The notes: generated by a model from the letters alone, not told the origin. A stretch of DNA of 64,000 bases from Saussurea involucrata (GCA_033807775.1 CM066312.1:23037696-23101695); one strand, 5' to 3'; numbered from the stretch's first letter, positions 44,059-56,700 are shown. Numbers and translations: made by a program.

Positions 44059-47000
44059 ATGGCTCAACCAAATCCGAATCCGCCGCCAGGCAATGCCCCG
44101 TTACTTCCAGAAGGTTCGAACCTTCCTCTGGTTCCAAACAACTACCATCTGGTTCCGACGAACTTTAACTGCCAATGCCCTGTTATAGTGGAGATTTTGA
44201 AGAGCCATACTCTTAACCAAGCGTTGACGGCTTATCCTTCGGTTCCAGCCGTCTACGTACATCAACTATGGTGATCACTCGAACTCATCGTGCGCGGCCA
44301 ACACTTTGCACTTCGGGCCCGTATCGGCGACTCAGAGTTCACTATCACGGTCCAGACCTTCCGCACCATCCTTGGTCTACAGGCCGCGAATGCAGCTACA
44401 GCTCCAGAAGCTTTCGACGGGCAAGTCACTGATGTAGAACTGTGCCGAGACATTCAGGCTCTCGGATATCGAGGTGGCATTCATCAACCTTCGAGCTTCA
44501 TTCGAACTCACCTCCAGCCTGTCTGGTACACTCTGTTCACCATCCTGAACAGGTGTCTCTCCGCAGTGACGAAAGGCATTGACCGTACGTCAGTCAACAT
44601 GCTTCACTTATTTCATGCTGTTATCTACAGTCGCAATGTTGACTTCGCGGCGATGCTTTGGACGGAACTCGTGGCTCAGGTGCAAAAGAAGATCGAAGGC
44701 AATAGACGACTCTCATTTCTTCCGTATCCACGCTTTCTTCAAATGATTGTCGCACATTTAATGAAATCCGATCACACCATCCCTCGCCGAGCTGATCACG
44801 AGGTACTTATTTCTACTCGTATGACTCGTATCCAAAATATTCGAGTCTTAGAAGGTATAGTTCCTATGGTTATTCCTGCTGCCTTACTATCTATCGCGGA
44901 CCAATCGGCACTAAGTGTGATAGCATATAGGACAGAGAACAACATAGTCTCTCCTATGGACCAGCCAGATCCGGCTGGACCTGCCCAAGGAGCGCGAGTC
45001 GAGCAACGTGAGGGTCCACGTATGCGAGGACGAGAGGTCCGACCAGCAGGGGCTATCGGACGGGGCGCGCAGAGAGAAAATATAGTGAGGGGTTCTGGCG
45101 TGGGTAGTGCCGGGCGGTCATCACGCGATGCTAGTATGTCTCGACCTAGACCTCATTCACCACCTGCTGAAGGTTCCGCCCTACACGATGTGGAGGTGGA
45201 AGGAGTTTCCCGAGTACACACAGCCGAAGAGACAGCCTTCTCTTCCAGCTCCGAATCCGGTTCTTCCTCCGGAACAACTGTCGGCACCGCCTCTAGCTCC
45301 GAATCGGTATCCGGATCCGAGTCTCAATCAGGCTCGGCCTCTGGTCACGAAGAAGGGTCTGAGGAATCCGACAGTGAGGAAACCGAATCTGACGACGATG
45401 ATGATGATGCAACTAACCCCCAAGCCAATATTGGAGAGATAAGGAGAGCGGAGGGAGTTTTAGTTGAAAAAGAAATTGAAAGTGAGCCTGTGCGTGAAAG
45501 GAGAAGTAAGTTAAAGATTGACCGTGAGCGTGTGATGGGGAAATCTTCACAGGTTACCCCCAACCAGCCTTCATCTGGCCGGGCAGCCACATCTACTATT
45601 CCTTTGCATTCGTTGCATAGGGATATTGAAGAAGACATCGTGGGCCCAGCGACGCACTTGCACAACCCCCCTAGCCACTCCGTTTCCTCTCAAAAGGATC
45701 CGGTTTCAACTTCTCACGGGGATCAAGCACAACTTCCACCGGTCTCTCACTTGGAGAGTTCTGGTGTTGAAACTAGAGACCAGCCTCCCCCGGTCTCGCC
45801 TTCCTTGGATGCACAATTGAGTCTAGATCCCTTTGATTTTGACATTTCTTTGGCTAGGACACGGGTCATTGATTCTGCTAACATCGAGAGTCATCGTGCC
45901 TCGACCGGAACGCCCGGAGCGACTCTACCTTTTGGTAGTTCGCAAGGACAGGGCGGAAGACCTACCACGGCTATCATCACGCCAACCGTGAACGTAGGCG
46001 GTACTGCGGTGCAATCCGCCGCAGCTACTACAACGGAAAGGCTAAGTGCCGCCGGAGTTAGTTTCCCGGAGTTCGTCTCCAAGGAATACGTGGACGGTTT
46101 CCGAGGATTTGGCGTTCATTCATCGATCTCTCACGGGTAAAGCCACGGCATCTTCGGATCCTCAACCGACTCCCCAACTCAACCTATCCCAACCGTCAAC
46201 CGCTCCGGGTGTCCAGCACATGTCCGTTGATGATCTCAAAGCCGCCTTACTGGACAAGCTGTTGACCGACTCAAACATTTCCGCCTCAGCTGATGCAGAT
46301 TTAGTGAGCATTCTCCGCTCGCAAACCCAACCACCGCCCCCTATCGCTCTGACCGATTCAATTACGGCCCAACTATCCGATGTCAGGTAGGCACTCGACA
46401 GGCTCACCGAGAGGGTCGCCAGCCTTGAAGACACCTGTAAGGGTCAGGTCCAGAGTACCAAACGAAGACATGATAATCCGGATGACCGTGATCAACATGA
46501 GGGGGAGAAGAGAATAAGACTGACCGAGCTGTCATCCGCGGCGGCAGAAACTTCAACGGTAACTCCAACTGAACCACAACAACAGCAACCGTCAGAGTCC
46601 GAAATGGTTCAGGACATGGAGATTTCTTCACCGGTCAGAGACAACTTAGAAGAGTCAGCAGACCCGACGGTTGAAAATCCCGAAGGTCCATCGGAAGACA
46701 CGTTAATGCCAACAGTTTCGGAGAGGCCCGTCCTAGAGCTTATTGATGAGGACTCGACCGGCGATCCGGAACTTGAAACCGATTGGAGGCAAAGAGCGAT
46801 TGTGGCTATTCAGACAGAAACTGATGCCTTGTGGGAAATACAGGGCGATGACGATTTGATGACAGAGTTTGATTATGACCAACTTCTTCTTCTGGGTGAA
46901 CAGGTATCTACCGCTTCGGCTGATCTTACTGATACTGCAGGTTCATCTGAAATTATTGTGTCAATTCCAAAAGCGGTTCCACCCCAACATCCTCAACCAG

Positions 47001-47869
47001 CTCGTTGGGAAAGGTTTCGAATCTTAGTACCGTATCTGGAAGAATCTCAGAAGAAAATCTTCGCTCACTGGATAAGGCCTCTTGACCCTGTAAAATGTCA
47101 TGGGGCCACGTTCCTTGATGAGCCGATCAGATCGCAGTATGTGGAAGTTATGAAAAGAGGCAGAATGAGACATCAGGTCTACTCCAAGCACAGAATCACC
47201 GAAATCGTGAGTATTGAATCTGACAGAATCGTTAAAGTTGTCTTTCCGACCTTCTCAGTAAAAAGGGATGACGGAAATAGTTGGACCTTCTCAGAATCCG
47301 ATTTCAAACATCTTTGCCTGAGAGATTTCCCAGTACTACTCAGATTTTTGAAGACCCTTACTATTCGGCCTCTACCTTATACTAAAGCCCTCGAAGCTAT
47401 CCAAAGATTTATGAAGTGGACGATCACATTATCCTACATCGAAGACTTTCAGTTGGGACTCGAAAGTAATCAGAAAAAGATCAACATCTTAAAGCCCAAT
47501 CTGAACCTCCCTGAAGACGCGCAGGTACACTCTTTACTTTCTAAACCAGAAACAGGGTTCATGTATCTGAACGGAAAAGGGGAGAAACGGTTCATCAGAA
47601 AAAGTGAAGTGCATAAATTTAGCGAGGGAACTTTGGTGAAAATCCAGTCTGATCTGAAGAAGATTTTAGAAGAAGAAGTCAAGAATGCTCCTCCAGAGCA
47701 ATATGTCAATCTTCGCGAGTACCTTGCCGAAGATCTTCTCAAAGCCATTGAAGACCGGCTTGAACTCAGAAGCTGCATCAGATATTTTGAAGTGCTCTTT
47801 GCTATCCGAAAGCGCTATGTTCCAGACTGGCGTGAACGCGAACTTCTATTCCAAGGGGGAGATTGTTAG
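44059..47869 (+). pseudogene. Copia C extra 3' ORF
   Basis: ATG 44059 (MAQPNPNPPPGNAP). The frame goes to 46140 with one stop (TGA 44272-44274), then shifts by one base in the overlap 46046-46140, has TAG at 46388-46390 and continues to 47869. The N-terminal domain (VYVHQLW, RARIGDSEFTITVQTFRTIL) is built like that of the A and B 3' ORFs; the middle is Ser/Glu/Asp-rich; the C-terminal domain (ILVPYLEESQKKIFAHWI; SESDFKHLCLRDFP) ends in a Glu/Arg-rich helix. The stop codon TAG 47867-47869 lies inside the 3' LTR, so the reading frame runs through the PPT. Function unknown. Confidence 0.75.
47852..47863 (+). promoter_or_regulatory. Polypurine tract of Copia C
   Basis: CAAGGGGGAGAT directly before the 3' LTR start TGTTAGG. 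It is also read as the last codons of the 3' ORF. Confidence 0.9.
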
Positions 47870-48124
47870 GTCTTAATATGTGTGGAATTAGAAGTTCAGG
47901 GACTTGTTTTGTCTTTTCTTGTAAATACCCTTTGAGTATAAATAGTTTGTGTTTTAACTAGTATTAGGTTAATGATCATTATTATTGTTTTGCAAAACCT
48001 TTGTACGGCTACAGTCTGCCACCGAATCTTATTCATTCGATCTATCAATACAAGTGAGATTTATGGCTGGCTATTACTGATTGTGTTGATTAATTGTTGA
48101 TTGCTTATGTATCTGGGATCCACA
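47864..48124 (+). repeat. 3' LTR of Copia C
   Basis: 261 bp, TGTTAGGTCTT...GGATCCACA, followed by the target duplication CAAAC and the last part of A pol. Confidence 0.97.
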
Positions 48125-48194
48125 CAAACCTCTCGATGAGACAAGATTTAACTTTCTCATCAGCGAGCTTGGAATGCTGAACTTAGAAGAGTAA
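48125..48194 (+). pseudogene. Copia A pol, segment 4: last codons
   Basis: CAAACCTCTCGATGAG continues the FTKPLDETRFNFLIS end of pol seen in B (27415-27483). It ends GMLNLEE with TAA at 48192-48194. The sequence proves that C was inserted inside A. Confidence 0.9.
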
Positions 48195-48635
48195 AATATT
48201 CAGCGGTTCACATTTGATCAGGGATAAAACAAACTTGTATAACCCTATTTATCACCTTCTCTCTGAACAAATTGATTCGCTGATATAAAGGTATGTTCTC
48301 TATTACTCGCTGACATTCTCATAAATGCAAGATTTCAAAATAATTTGCATCGCTGAATATCTCTTCCTTTCAGCGATACACTGAAATTTCTAAAACTAAC
48401 TGATACTCCTATTCAGTGCTTCTATTTTTTCAAAATGTCCCTGAGTTTTTCAAAAACCTCAGAGACACTTTAAAATATGAAAGGACTTTGTGACGTCATC
48501 ATAACGGATAACCATGGCACGTTTTCTCTGACACGATCGCCCGTTTCGTCTTCCTTGTCCAATCAAATTCAAGGGACGTGTCCGTGTCATCATGAAAAAC
48601 TTTCCCGCTCATAGTTTTTCTCTCTCTACTCTCAC
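48195..48635 (+). other. Spacer between pol and 3' module of A
   Basis: Non-coding; aligns by eye with 27484-27937 in B, with the same CGCTGA-type motifs and a CT-rich end before the TATA box. Confidence 0.7.
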
Positions 48636-48643
48636 TATATAAA
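48636..48643 (+). promoter_or_regulatory. TATA box of the A 3' module
   Basis: TATATAAA in the same setting as 27938-27945 in B. Followed by a leader and a candidate 390-bp intron (48761-49150; AAG then GTTAAAATTC, ending TAAACAG). Confidence 0.55.
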
Positions 48644-49152
48644 CCCATTGCGTTTATATTTTTAGCTTTTACGCGAACATCATCTCCTTCAAGCAAGAAT
48701 TCTCTGTTGCATTCAAAATATTAACTCAAGAATCTGTTCATCTTCTTCAATTATCGAAAGGTTAAAATTCTTATCATTTACCTTTACAAACTTGTTTTTG
48801 ATCTTATTCTTGTTTTTACAAGATCGAACAAAAGAACTTTTTAAAATGAAATCATTTCATTTTCATGATTTTATGACTACAATCTGGAAACAAATTGTTC
48901 TTCAAAGTTTAAATTGAAAATCTTAAACTTTGACATCTTAATACGTTTTTCCAGAATCCAGTCTTCAAAAGGAAACTGGAAAACATGACATTCACTAGAT
49001 TTTGTATCTTTGTTCAAAACTAGAAAAACCCTAATTTCTATTTCTTTCTCTAAATAGAAATTACAAAACTCTAAAAACCCTTATTTTGGACATTGTATCC
49101 ATTTTAAGAGACTTATGTTCATATTCTTCATTCTTATATTATATAAACAGAA

Positions 49153-52100
49153 ATGGCAACATCTACTGAAGCTCCTTCGACTCAGTCTCATACTGCTTCT
49201 ACAAAGACTGTACTCACTCCCACTCCTCAAGTTGGTTTCAAATTCGAGCAAATCAACTTTCAGGGCAACAACCCTTCTGCCCTCTTCAACTTCCCTCAGA
49301 GAAAGAAAATCACACATCTAGACGACACTGTGAATTTTCTCAAAACATGTCCTCTTTCCACAGCTCTAACCATCACTCCTCCAGCCAATAGACACTTACT
49401 CGCTCAGTTTTGGTATATTGCCAGAAGAGCTATGATCACCTCCACCAAAGACCCCAAAAAGGAAATCGAAGTCATCCTTTTTTACACTGACCATGGTACC
49501 TCCAAGATCACACCTGGTAATATCACGTGTGCCCTAAACCTTCCCGCCAGCACAAAAGAAAAACGCTTTATCCCTCTACCCAATCCCAAGAACCCCACTG
49601 ACAAAGACGCCATCATTGCATTCTTCGATGCAATGCAGTATGTGTGGGAAACAGGGAGAGAGAAGCTCCCTGAGAAGAAGCTGACCATGATCAAGAAATC
49701 CAAAATGCCAAGCGAGATGAATTTCATCTTCGCTCATCTGATAAGCTGCATGACAGCCAAAGTTGGTTCATCTGACCAAGCATCCCAACCCCAGCAGGCT
49801 ATGGGATATGCACTGCTGAAGGGCCTACACATCGATTGGGCCAAAATCATTTTTGACGACATGATTCAGAGAGTCGAAGAATCAAAGCGACAAAAGACTG
49901 TTCCATATCCTCGATTTCTTAGCGCTCTCTTCCTACAAGGGCTCGAGGACAAATACCCCAAGATTCTAGAGTTCACCCCCATGCCAAACGAGGTACGTCT
50001 CTCTACTATCTTATCTATTCTCAATCCCCCCACTTCTTCTACTTCTTCGGCTACCTCCACTCCTTCCAAGAAAAGGAAACCCTCTAAATCCCCACTTGGT
50101 GCCCCTAAGCCCAATAAATCCTAAACACAGCAACCCCCAAGCCTTTCCAGGCTGAAGACTCCGCGGCTCACTCTTCTCAAGAGCCGTTGGATAGTTCAGT
50201 GGTACGCTCTGCCACAGCTGATCAAGCCACCCCTTCCAGACCAACTTCAACGTCTCTAAACTCTGAGGATATAAACTTGGAACTGAACCCCCCTCCTTCA
50301 GACTCTCTAAGGACTGAAGAAGTAATTCTCAGCGGATCCAACACTGAACCCGTCACCCAAACACTCTTCTCAACCATCATTCCTCCCACTCTCTCTTTGG
50401 ACACTCCACCTATATTCCCCCCATTCTCTGCAACAAACATCATCATCCACGATACACCTGCTGAAACTTTAAAGGGGATGATGGATAAAAACACAGGACC
50501 TGCGGAAACTTCCAAGCGTCAAGGCTCTCTGGAAGGTGACATGGAAACTTTTTCAGGTTATCGAACCTTCGATGAATGCGTCAACCATTCCGCAGGTATA
50601 CACAACATCCTAAACACTCCTCTATAAAAATCCCCAACTTCTGAGCTTTGCTTTGTTCATAATTTATTAACTGTTGCAGGTTCTAATTTGGGAGATATCA
50701 ACAACTCCCTGAAAGACTTGGCAACAAAGGTGGAATCTCTCACCACCACTCTATCTACAAACTCTTCAGTGGTCGCAAACGCTAGAGAGGATCTCAAAAA
50801 GCTGACCATAGAGGTCAAAGGCAAAGCCTCCAGTGCTGATCTGGAGAAGGTGGAAGGTAGCATTGGGAAATTTGCTACTACTCTCGCTGAAAACTCCCCC
50901 TTCGTCAACAATCTCAACTTGACAAACAACACCCTCTCCACAAACTTCACCACCCTGTACAATGAAGTCACATCATTGGCGACATCGGTTGGAACTCTTC
51001 AGGGAGATGTGACCACTCTAAAGACAGAGGTCAACACTTCACTCAGGCTGATCGATAGGATCTTCAAAGAATCAGTCCTGCTATATTTGTCCTAGAAGAC
51101 AGAATAGCAATGATTGAAACATACATTGGAATCACTGGCCTGGAAGACAGTGATCCAGAGACTGCTGATGCTGCTGCTGCTGAAATTCCAGTTACCTCCC
51201 CCATCCATCATGTGGAAGAGGGTGAGAAGAACCAAGAAGCTCTTCCCCATAATGTTGAAGGGGAGACAACTGCTACTGCTACTACTGAATAACCTCAGGG
51301 AGTTGAAAACCCTGAGGGAACCAAGAAACCTCCTTCTGAATTTGCGGGGGAGCAACTCGATGAAGCTGAAGCTGATGTCACATAACCCTATGCTGATGAG
51401 GAAGAATCTGAAGAAGAAGCTGAAGACGATGAAGACATCGATATCCCTGATGATGAACCATCATCATCTCCTAAAAATGATGATGATGATGACGATGATG
51501 ATGATGTTGACTTGTTCGTCCAGCTTAAGAAGGCCCCTGCACTAAAAGGGGTATTTCTAAATGAACCTTCAGGGGAGGGGACAACGAAAAAGCCTGCAGC
51601 GACCGAAGTTGACAAAGGCAAGAACAAAGGTGTTTCACCTGAAGACAACTTGGCTATTCTCTTCAGCAAGCCAGTTTGTCAGGTAACATACACTCTATTC
51701 CCTTATACTGCATCCCTCCTCTATCCCTTCTCAACCTCAGTTCTCCTCTCCATAAAACCTCTAAACACTTAACTCTCATTCTTTCTCTATCTCCTTCTCC
51801 CAAATGATCTTACTTAAACGATTGTTGTGTTTCAACTTGTCCTCTCCCCTGCTTGAGGATCCAGCTGAAGTTCCTCCTGTTGCAACTTAAAAAATCCCAG
51901 CCACAAGAGCTGAAGAAATAATCCCAGTCTTAGACCTCGCTGAGACTGATGACATTTTTTGAAGAAGAAGAGGAACTCCTCTCACACAACAAAAGACCTT
52001 CCTTAGTTCCTCACAAGCTAAGTGAAGAAGACCTGAAAAAGGGAGCAGCCATGATCAAACAGCTAGAAGATCAACGATTTGTGCCTACTCATCTCAACAT

Positions 52101-53068
52101 TCTCTCAAAAGATGAAGTCGTTGAATCTCTCAGAGCTGAAAAACTCTTTGAAGAAAAAAAGAAAGCTGATGATAAAGACAGAGAGTATGCCTTAGAGCTT
52201 GCTCAACGTTCTTTCGACGATACAGACTTGCAAAGACTCCCTGTGGATGTCCAAAAGAAACTACTAAAGGACGCACAAAAGACTCACCAAGAAAAGACCA
52301 AAGTCAGCGGCACTACACTCGAGTGGTGTAAGAAGATGTGCCATTACAGATAAAATGCCTTAAGGGTGAAAGCTGTAAACGTGAAAGGGAGATACGCTAT
52401 GAAAAATAATATAAAGGTTACGATTGTTGATGTTCAAGTAGTCAGAGAGAATGGCCAATTCAGAACTGTCTACATGTCAGACCTGGATAAGTTCGGCTTC
52501 CCTGAATGGTTGGAAATGAGAATCGCAATTCAGCGATCCGCTCAACTTTCATGACTTATGTTCAAGAAGCCATAACACGCTTATTGGCTTAGTTACCTCA
52601 ACGGTTGACATTCCTCGACCACCACTTCAGAAGAAATGAGCTACTCCAAGGAAGAAGAAGACTCCTTCCTCTCCAGGCCCGATAATACGAAACGAGACAG
52701 GGATTGAATTTTCCCGAGAAGCAGTTCTTGGTCCTAACCTTGACCTCTCTGGACTCAACACATCTCTACCTCCAGATGAAGAATTCGTCCCCGGTAAAGT
52801 TATCAGCAATCCACACGACATTTTCTTCTATGACTTCAGTGGTTGCCCGCGCTTTCAACGCATCTCTGAGTTATACAAAACTCCAGTCGAACAACTCAGA
52901 GATTTACTATACTGGTGTGAGTACGGACGCAGTCTTCTTGGAGCACTCCTGAAACCCTAAATATACCGCGAAGCCAAGAAAAGAAGGGATCAGGGATTCA
53001 CTGTTCCTGATTGGATGATTCCAGAGACTGGCACTCTTGATGATCTTGTCAAGAAAGAACCTGAGTAG
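49153..53068 (+). pseudogene. Copia A extra 3' ORF (intron-bearing, broken)
   Basis: ATG 49153 (MATSTEAPSTQSH) begins the same globular domain as B (ANRHLLAQFWYIARR; SKMPSEMNFIFAHLISCMTAK). Stop TAA 50122-50124 and a frameshift lead to the frame of 50187; an 84-bp intron (50596-50679) follows, whose removal avoids TAA 50625-50627. The next exon (50680-about 51682) is broken near 51093 and has the acidic Asp run near 51485. The intron-3 donor at 51683 is kept (CAG then GTAACA), but the acceptor is lost (TTTCAACTTG where B has CAGCTAG). The C-terminal FGFPEWLEM block is at about 52494-52520 and the last stop is TAG 53066-53068. It is a dead copy of the same ORF as in B. Confidence 0.75.
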
Positions 53069-53334
53069 CTGATATGATCTCTTTTTGTAATTCTTCTATC
53101 TTTATCAGCTTGTATCTTTTTGTACTTGTAATTATTATTTGCTGTACTTCTAATTTTTCTACTTCCCTCTGTAATCTTTACAAAGTTTAAAGGAAAATTT
53201 CAGCGAATGTACTTTACTCCATCAGTACTGAAAAAGATCACAAAAAACAGTAAAAGGGACAAATATTTTATGAGTTCTTTTTATCCTTATGTTTTCACAC
53301 TTAGCAACTTTCTTTTATTGCTATGTCATAATCA

Positions 53335-53347
53335 AATAGGGGGAGAT
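53335..53347 (+). promoter_or_regulatory. Polypurine tract of Copia A
   Basis: AATAGGGGGAGAT, identical to that of B, directly before the 3' LTR. The stretch 53069-53334 is the untranslated 3' region. Confidence 0.9.
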
Positions 53348-54313
53348 TGTTGATCCAAGCCCTCAGTGATTTGATAATGACTCTCTAAGAAACACTTAGT
53401 GAAAATTGTAAGTAGACAATATGTATTAGTTTCACTATCGCTGATAAATAATATGTCTCTACAGTACCGCTGATAGGAAACTCATGTTCTTTAAATTACA
53501 CATTCAGCGAAACTGTTCATCAGCAAGCCCTGAGCCTGTTCAGTCTTACTGATGATCGCTGATAATTTTAGTTGTTTACTTATAATCCCTGAAGAGAAGT
53601 TTCACGTCAAAAAATGTTCTACGCTGAAGTCGAAGATCAAGCCAAAGAACCAGCGACAAGTCTACTAATGAACTGATGCGGATATCAGCGAAGCCAAGAC
53701 CTGTCCACTCAACGTAAGTTTCAAGTAGAAGACTTCAGCGATCGCTGAGCTTTGTCATTCGCTGATAAAGTATTGTTCAACGAACACTGATCATGAAGTT
53801 TCCTCTACAAGTTACTTTTGTCTTATCTCCTTGCACGTCTCCGTACGAACTGTCAGAACGGATATCCCTTTTGTCCAGAATCGTACAACCAACTCTGATT
53901 CTACATTGTTCATAATGCAGCTACTAGGTTGTCCACCAAGGTCAAAACATGCAACCAATCAGCTGTTGCCACGTGTAAAGTTGTACTGATATGCATTTAA
54001 TGCATGCAGTATATAAGAAGAACCCTACTTCAGAAATGAAGTGCTCGGCCATCTTCTTCTCCCTACTACTTTGTGTTAGAATATTATACTTAATATTCTT
54101 ATCTCCTTTCTAGCATAATTCTAGTGCAAGAAATCTTAGTGCTCTCTTAACTTGTTTAGATTAGGTTTACTCCTTAATCTTGTTCCGTAACAAGTTGTAA
54201 ATTGTTTGATAAATATCAATAAACAATTTAGAAAAGTAAAATCAGTGTGTTGGTGTTCAACCCCCCCCCCCCCCCCCCTTCTACAAACTTGTATAACCCT
54301 TTCGGGACCAACA
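53348..54313 (+). repeat. 3' LTR of Copia A
   Basis: 966 bp, TGTTGATCC...GGGACCAACA, TATATAAG at 54010-54017 and an expanded C-run of about 18 near 54260-54278. Followed by TCTCA 54314-54318, the target duplication. Confidence 0.95.
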
Positions 54314-55379
54314 TCTCACTTCATTTATTTCATCTTGAGAAGCTCCAAGATCATTTAAGTATTCATCTTCTAGGACTTACTAGCATTAAGTGTGAAGAAC
54401 CTCAAGCTTTGAGCAAACTCGAAGAGTTATCATCTTATTAGGGTTTCACCATATTTCTAGGTTTTCATCAAAACGTACCTAGTGAGTACCTCCTACTTCT
54501 TCCCAAAACTTTATACATGTTAAAATTCTTTTTTTTTATGATTCCTCAAAGCTTTTATGTCATAATTCTTACTTGAATGATTTTGGAAAAGTCAGGTGAA
54601 AACTAGGGTTTTGACCATTATTGGTATTTTGTTGATATGATTATGGAGAGTGATTTTATATACATAAATGACATTAATTAAGTTGCAGGAGTTTTGGAAC
54701 CCAAATGGATGATGGTGGAACAATGGCCATGTTGAAAAAATACGATATTTACTAATTTAATGTCTTAGTTATACAAAGGTTTATTGTATTGGGTAGATTA
54801 TGGCATATCTTTCTTATGTAAATATGTATACTATAATGTAATGGATCCATAGGCATAAAAATCGGTTTACTATGTAATTGTGGGATGTGATGCCCAAATT
54901 GTAATTTAGAAATACACATTAGCTTATGATGTAATTTCTAAATGAATAAATTTGTCTTGGATGGTGAGGTCCCAAGGTACACACCTGGATAGAGTTGAAC
55001 ATGGGATTCGTGAGCAAAAGACTTGGATGGAGTTGAACTCGTATTTACATTGGACTAAAGACCTGAATAGGGTTAGTGTTCATAATTACTAAAGATCTGG
55101 ATAGGGTTGATGTCTACGATAGTTCATCCTCGATGTATGCTTGTAATAATGGTTGATGGTTTACTTTTGTGTTCCGTCACGACATATGGTAAATTGGGTC
55201 TCCCCCGTCATATTTTGATGTTAGGTTTATTCTCACTAGGCTGCAAGCCTAAATTTTTTTCTTAAATTAACATGTATATCAGGTTCTCTTAGTGACGGGG
55301 TTGCAGAGCCATGAGAGGAGAGTTGAATGTCGTTAGAGGCAATCTTTTTGAAATAGTTACTATTGAACAGTTTGGCGTA
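54314..55379 (+). repeat. 3' LTR of gypsy element D, segment 2
   Basis: Non-coding continuation of 14749-15250 after removal of Copia A. Shares the AGGGTTGATGTC and CTCCCCCGTCAT-type phrases with LTR E. It is interrupted at 55379 by the inverted-repeat element. The short reading frames here have no recognisable product. Confidence 0.75.
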
Positions 55380-56475
55380 TAGGTGTACACGGGTTGGGTT
55401 GGGCGGTTTTTGATGTTTTTACAACCCATCCTAATTACAGCGGTATGGAAATTCTCAACCCAACCCAACTCATTCAAAAGTGTTACCCAACCGAACCCGA
55501 CCCTTACGGGTTAGCGCGAGTTGGGTTGGGTTGGATTGGCGGGTTAGAAATATATATAAAGTTGACGAATGAAATACAATAAATAATACTAAAAATATAC
55601 CCAACAAAATTATTAGTTATTACAATCATCCAAATATATATACTAAAAATTCTTAAGTCTTAGAATTAAACTTCAAAAGTTTGAATTATAACATCATATT
55701 CAAATCATCAATCAAATGCGATCGTGTTGGACCTCCCCGACTCCAATTAGTTGTTGAACATATTCTTTTTTTTGGGAAGGGTGTCCTAGGCTATGGCTAG
55801 ACTAATCCCTTGGCAAATTATGACTATAAAACATCAACCCTGATTAAACCTCAGTGGCCACAGTTGTTATGTACGCTTGGAACCCTGGGCAGATGAGATA
55901 TTTCATCACAACCCCAGGACCTTAACTAGTATGCCACAACCCTTGTGGTTAACATATTCTTTGTTTAACATTTTTTAACTTTTTCTTCAATTTAATCCTT
56001 TCATCGCAAAACAACCGATAAATATCTTTGGCAACAGACACTCACTAAGGACACCAAATATCTTTGTTTCACCTTTATTCATTCTTAGCCACAACTTTTT
56101 TGACATTTATCTTAAGTGATTCCACAAATAACTTGTCAATTCTATTACTATGATAAACATAACTTTTCCACATTGTGGAGCGTTACGATGCATTATGACG
56201 CCTTATTTTGTAAGGTGTAAGATTATTTTTATTATATAACTTGAATAGTAAATGATAATAGTTCGTGGAACAAAGAAACCTAAAAGCTAATAATATATAT
56301 TAGCAACATGTTGGCGGTTTGGGTTGGGTTGAGTTATGCTAACCCAATTTCAACCATTCTAATTAGCAGGTTGGTAGTTTAGCGGGTTAGCGAGTTAGCG
56401 GGTTGAGTTTAATTGGGTTTTTAGTGGGTTGCGTTGGGCGGGTTTCGTGGGTTAACAATTTTTTGTACACCCCTA
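55380..56475. mobile_element. Terminal-inverted-repeat DNA element, non-autonomous (1,096 bp)
   Basis: Ends are TAGGTGTACA and TGTACACCCCTA, imperfect inverted repeats, followed inward by GGGTTGGGTTGGGCGG-type and matching GGGTTGCGTTGGGCGGG sequences. The element is flanked by the 10-bp direct repeat GTTTGGCGTA (55370-55379 and 56476-56485). The end sequence looks hAT-like to me, but hAT elements duplicate 8 bp while Mutator-like ones duplicate 9-11 bp, so the superfamily is open. No transposase is visible. Confidence 0.8.
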
Positions 56476-56485
56476 GTTTGGCGTA

Positions 56486-56700
56486 CACGCATTTTGACAG
56501 GTTCTTTTTAAAGACGATAGTGATGCCCATCTTTAATCTTAAGTCTTGTGTAGTTTAGATTAGTAGGTTGTCTTATATTATCTTCATTAGTTTGGGTTGT
56601 AAACGCTTTTTCGCCTCTTTTTGAGTGATTAATTTTATATAGATCTCGTTTCCATGTCATTATTAAGGTTTAAATTTACTTCTATTTTAGAGGTGTTACA
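56486..56700 (+). repeat. 3' LTR of gypsy element D, segment 3
   Basis: Ends GAGGTGTTACA at 56700. Segments 1-3 without the insertions and the extra duplication copy add up to about 1.78 kb, a normal chromovirus LTR length. Confidence 0.75.

Larger units (their letters stand above)
36713..48124 (+). mobile_element. Copia element C, nested in A, lacking RT and RNase H
   Basis: 11,412 bp with 261-bp LTRs (TGTTAGGTCTT...GGATCCACA) and perfect CAAAC duplications (36708-36712 and 48125-48129). PBS and PPT are good. The LTRs differ at 3 of 261 positions by my count. Internal order: leader with short repeats, gag, protease, integrase, start of RT, then the frame ends at about 43493 and a second short-repeat array and a large 3' ORF follow. 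RT from the YVDD part on and RNase H are absent. It is the youngest element in the stack and must have been copied by enzymes from elsewhere. Confidence 0.95.
15251..54313 (+). mobile_element. Copia element A, host of four nested insertions
   Basis: Both LTRs start TGTTGATCC and end GGGACCAACA, and the element is flanked by TCTCA (15246-15250 and 54314-54318). Subtracting the nested insertions and their duplications (1,633 + 12,957 + 282 + 11,417 bp) leaves about 12,774 bp, near the 12,952 bp of its relative B. The order is LTR, PBS, gag, protease, integrase, RT, RNase H, extra 3' module, PPT, LTR. The gag-pol order and long 3' region suggest a SIRE/Maximus-type Copia lineage; that label is inference. 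All reading frames are broken, so it is not autonomous. Confidence 0.95.

Noticed and set aside
44059..47869. Independent host gene between two transposon parts
   Set aside because: It lies within the LTRs of element C, shares its domain plan with the 3' ORFs of A and B and ends in the PPT/LTR, so it belongs to the element.
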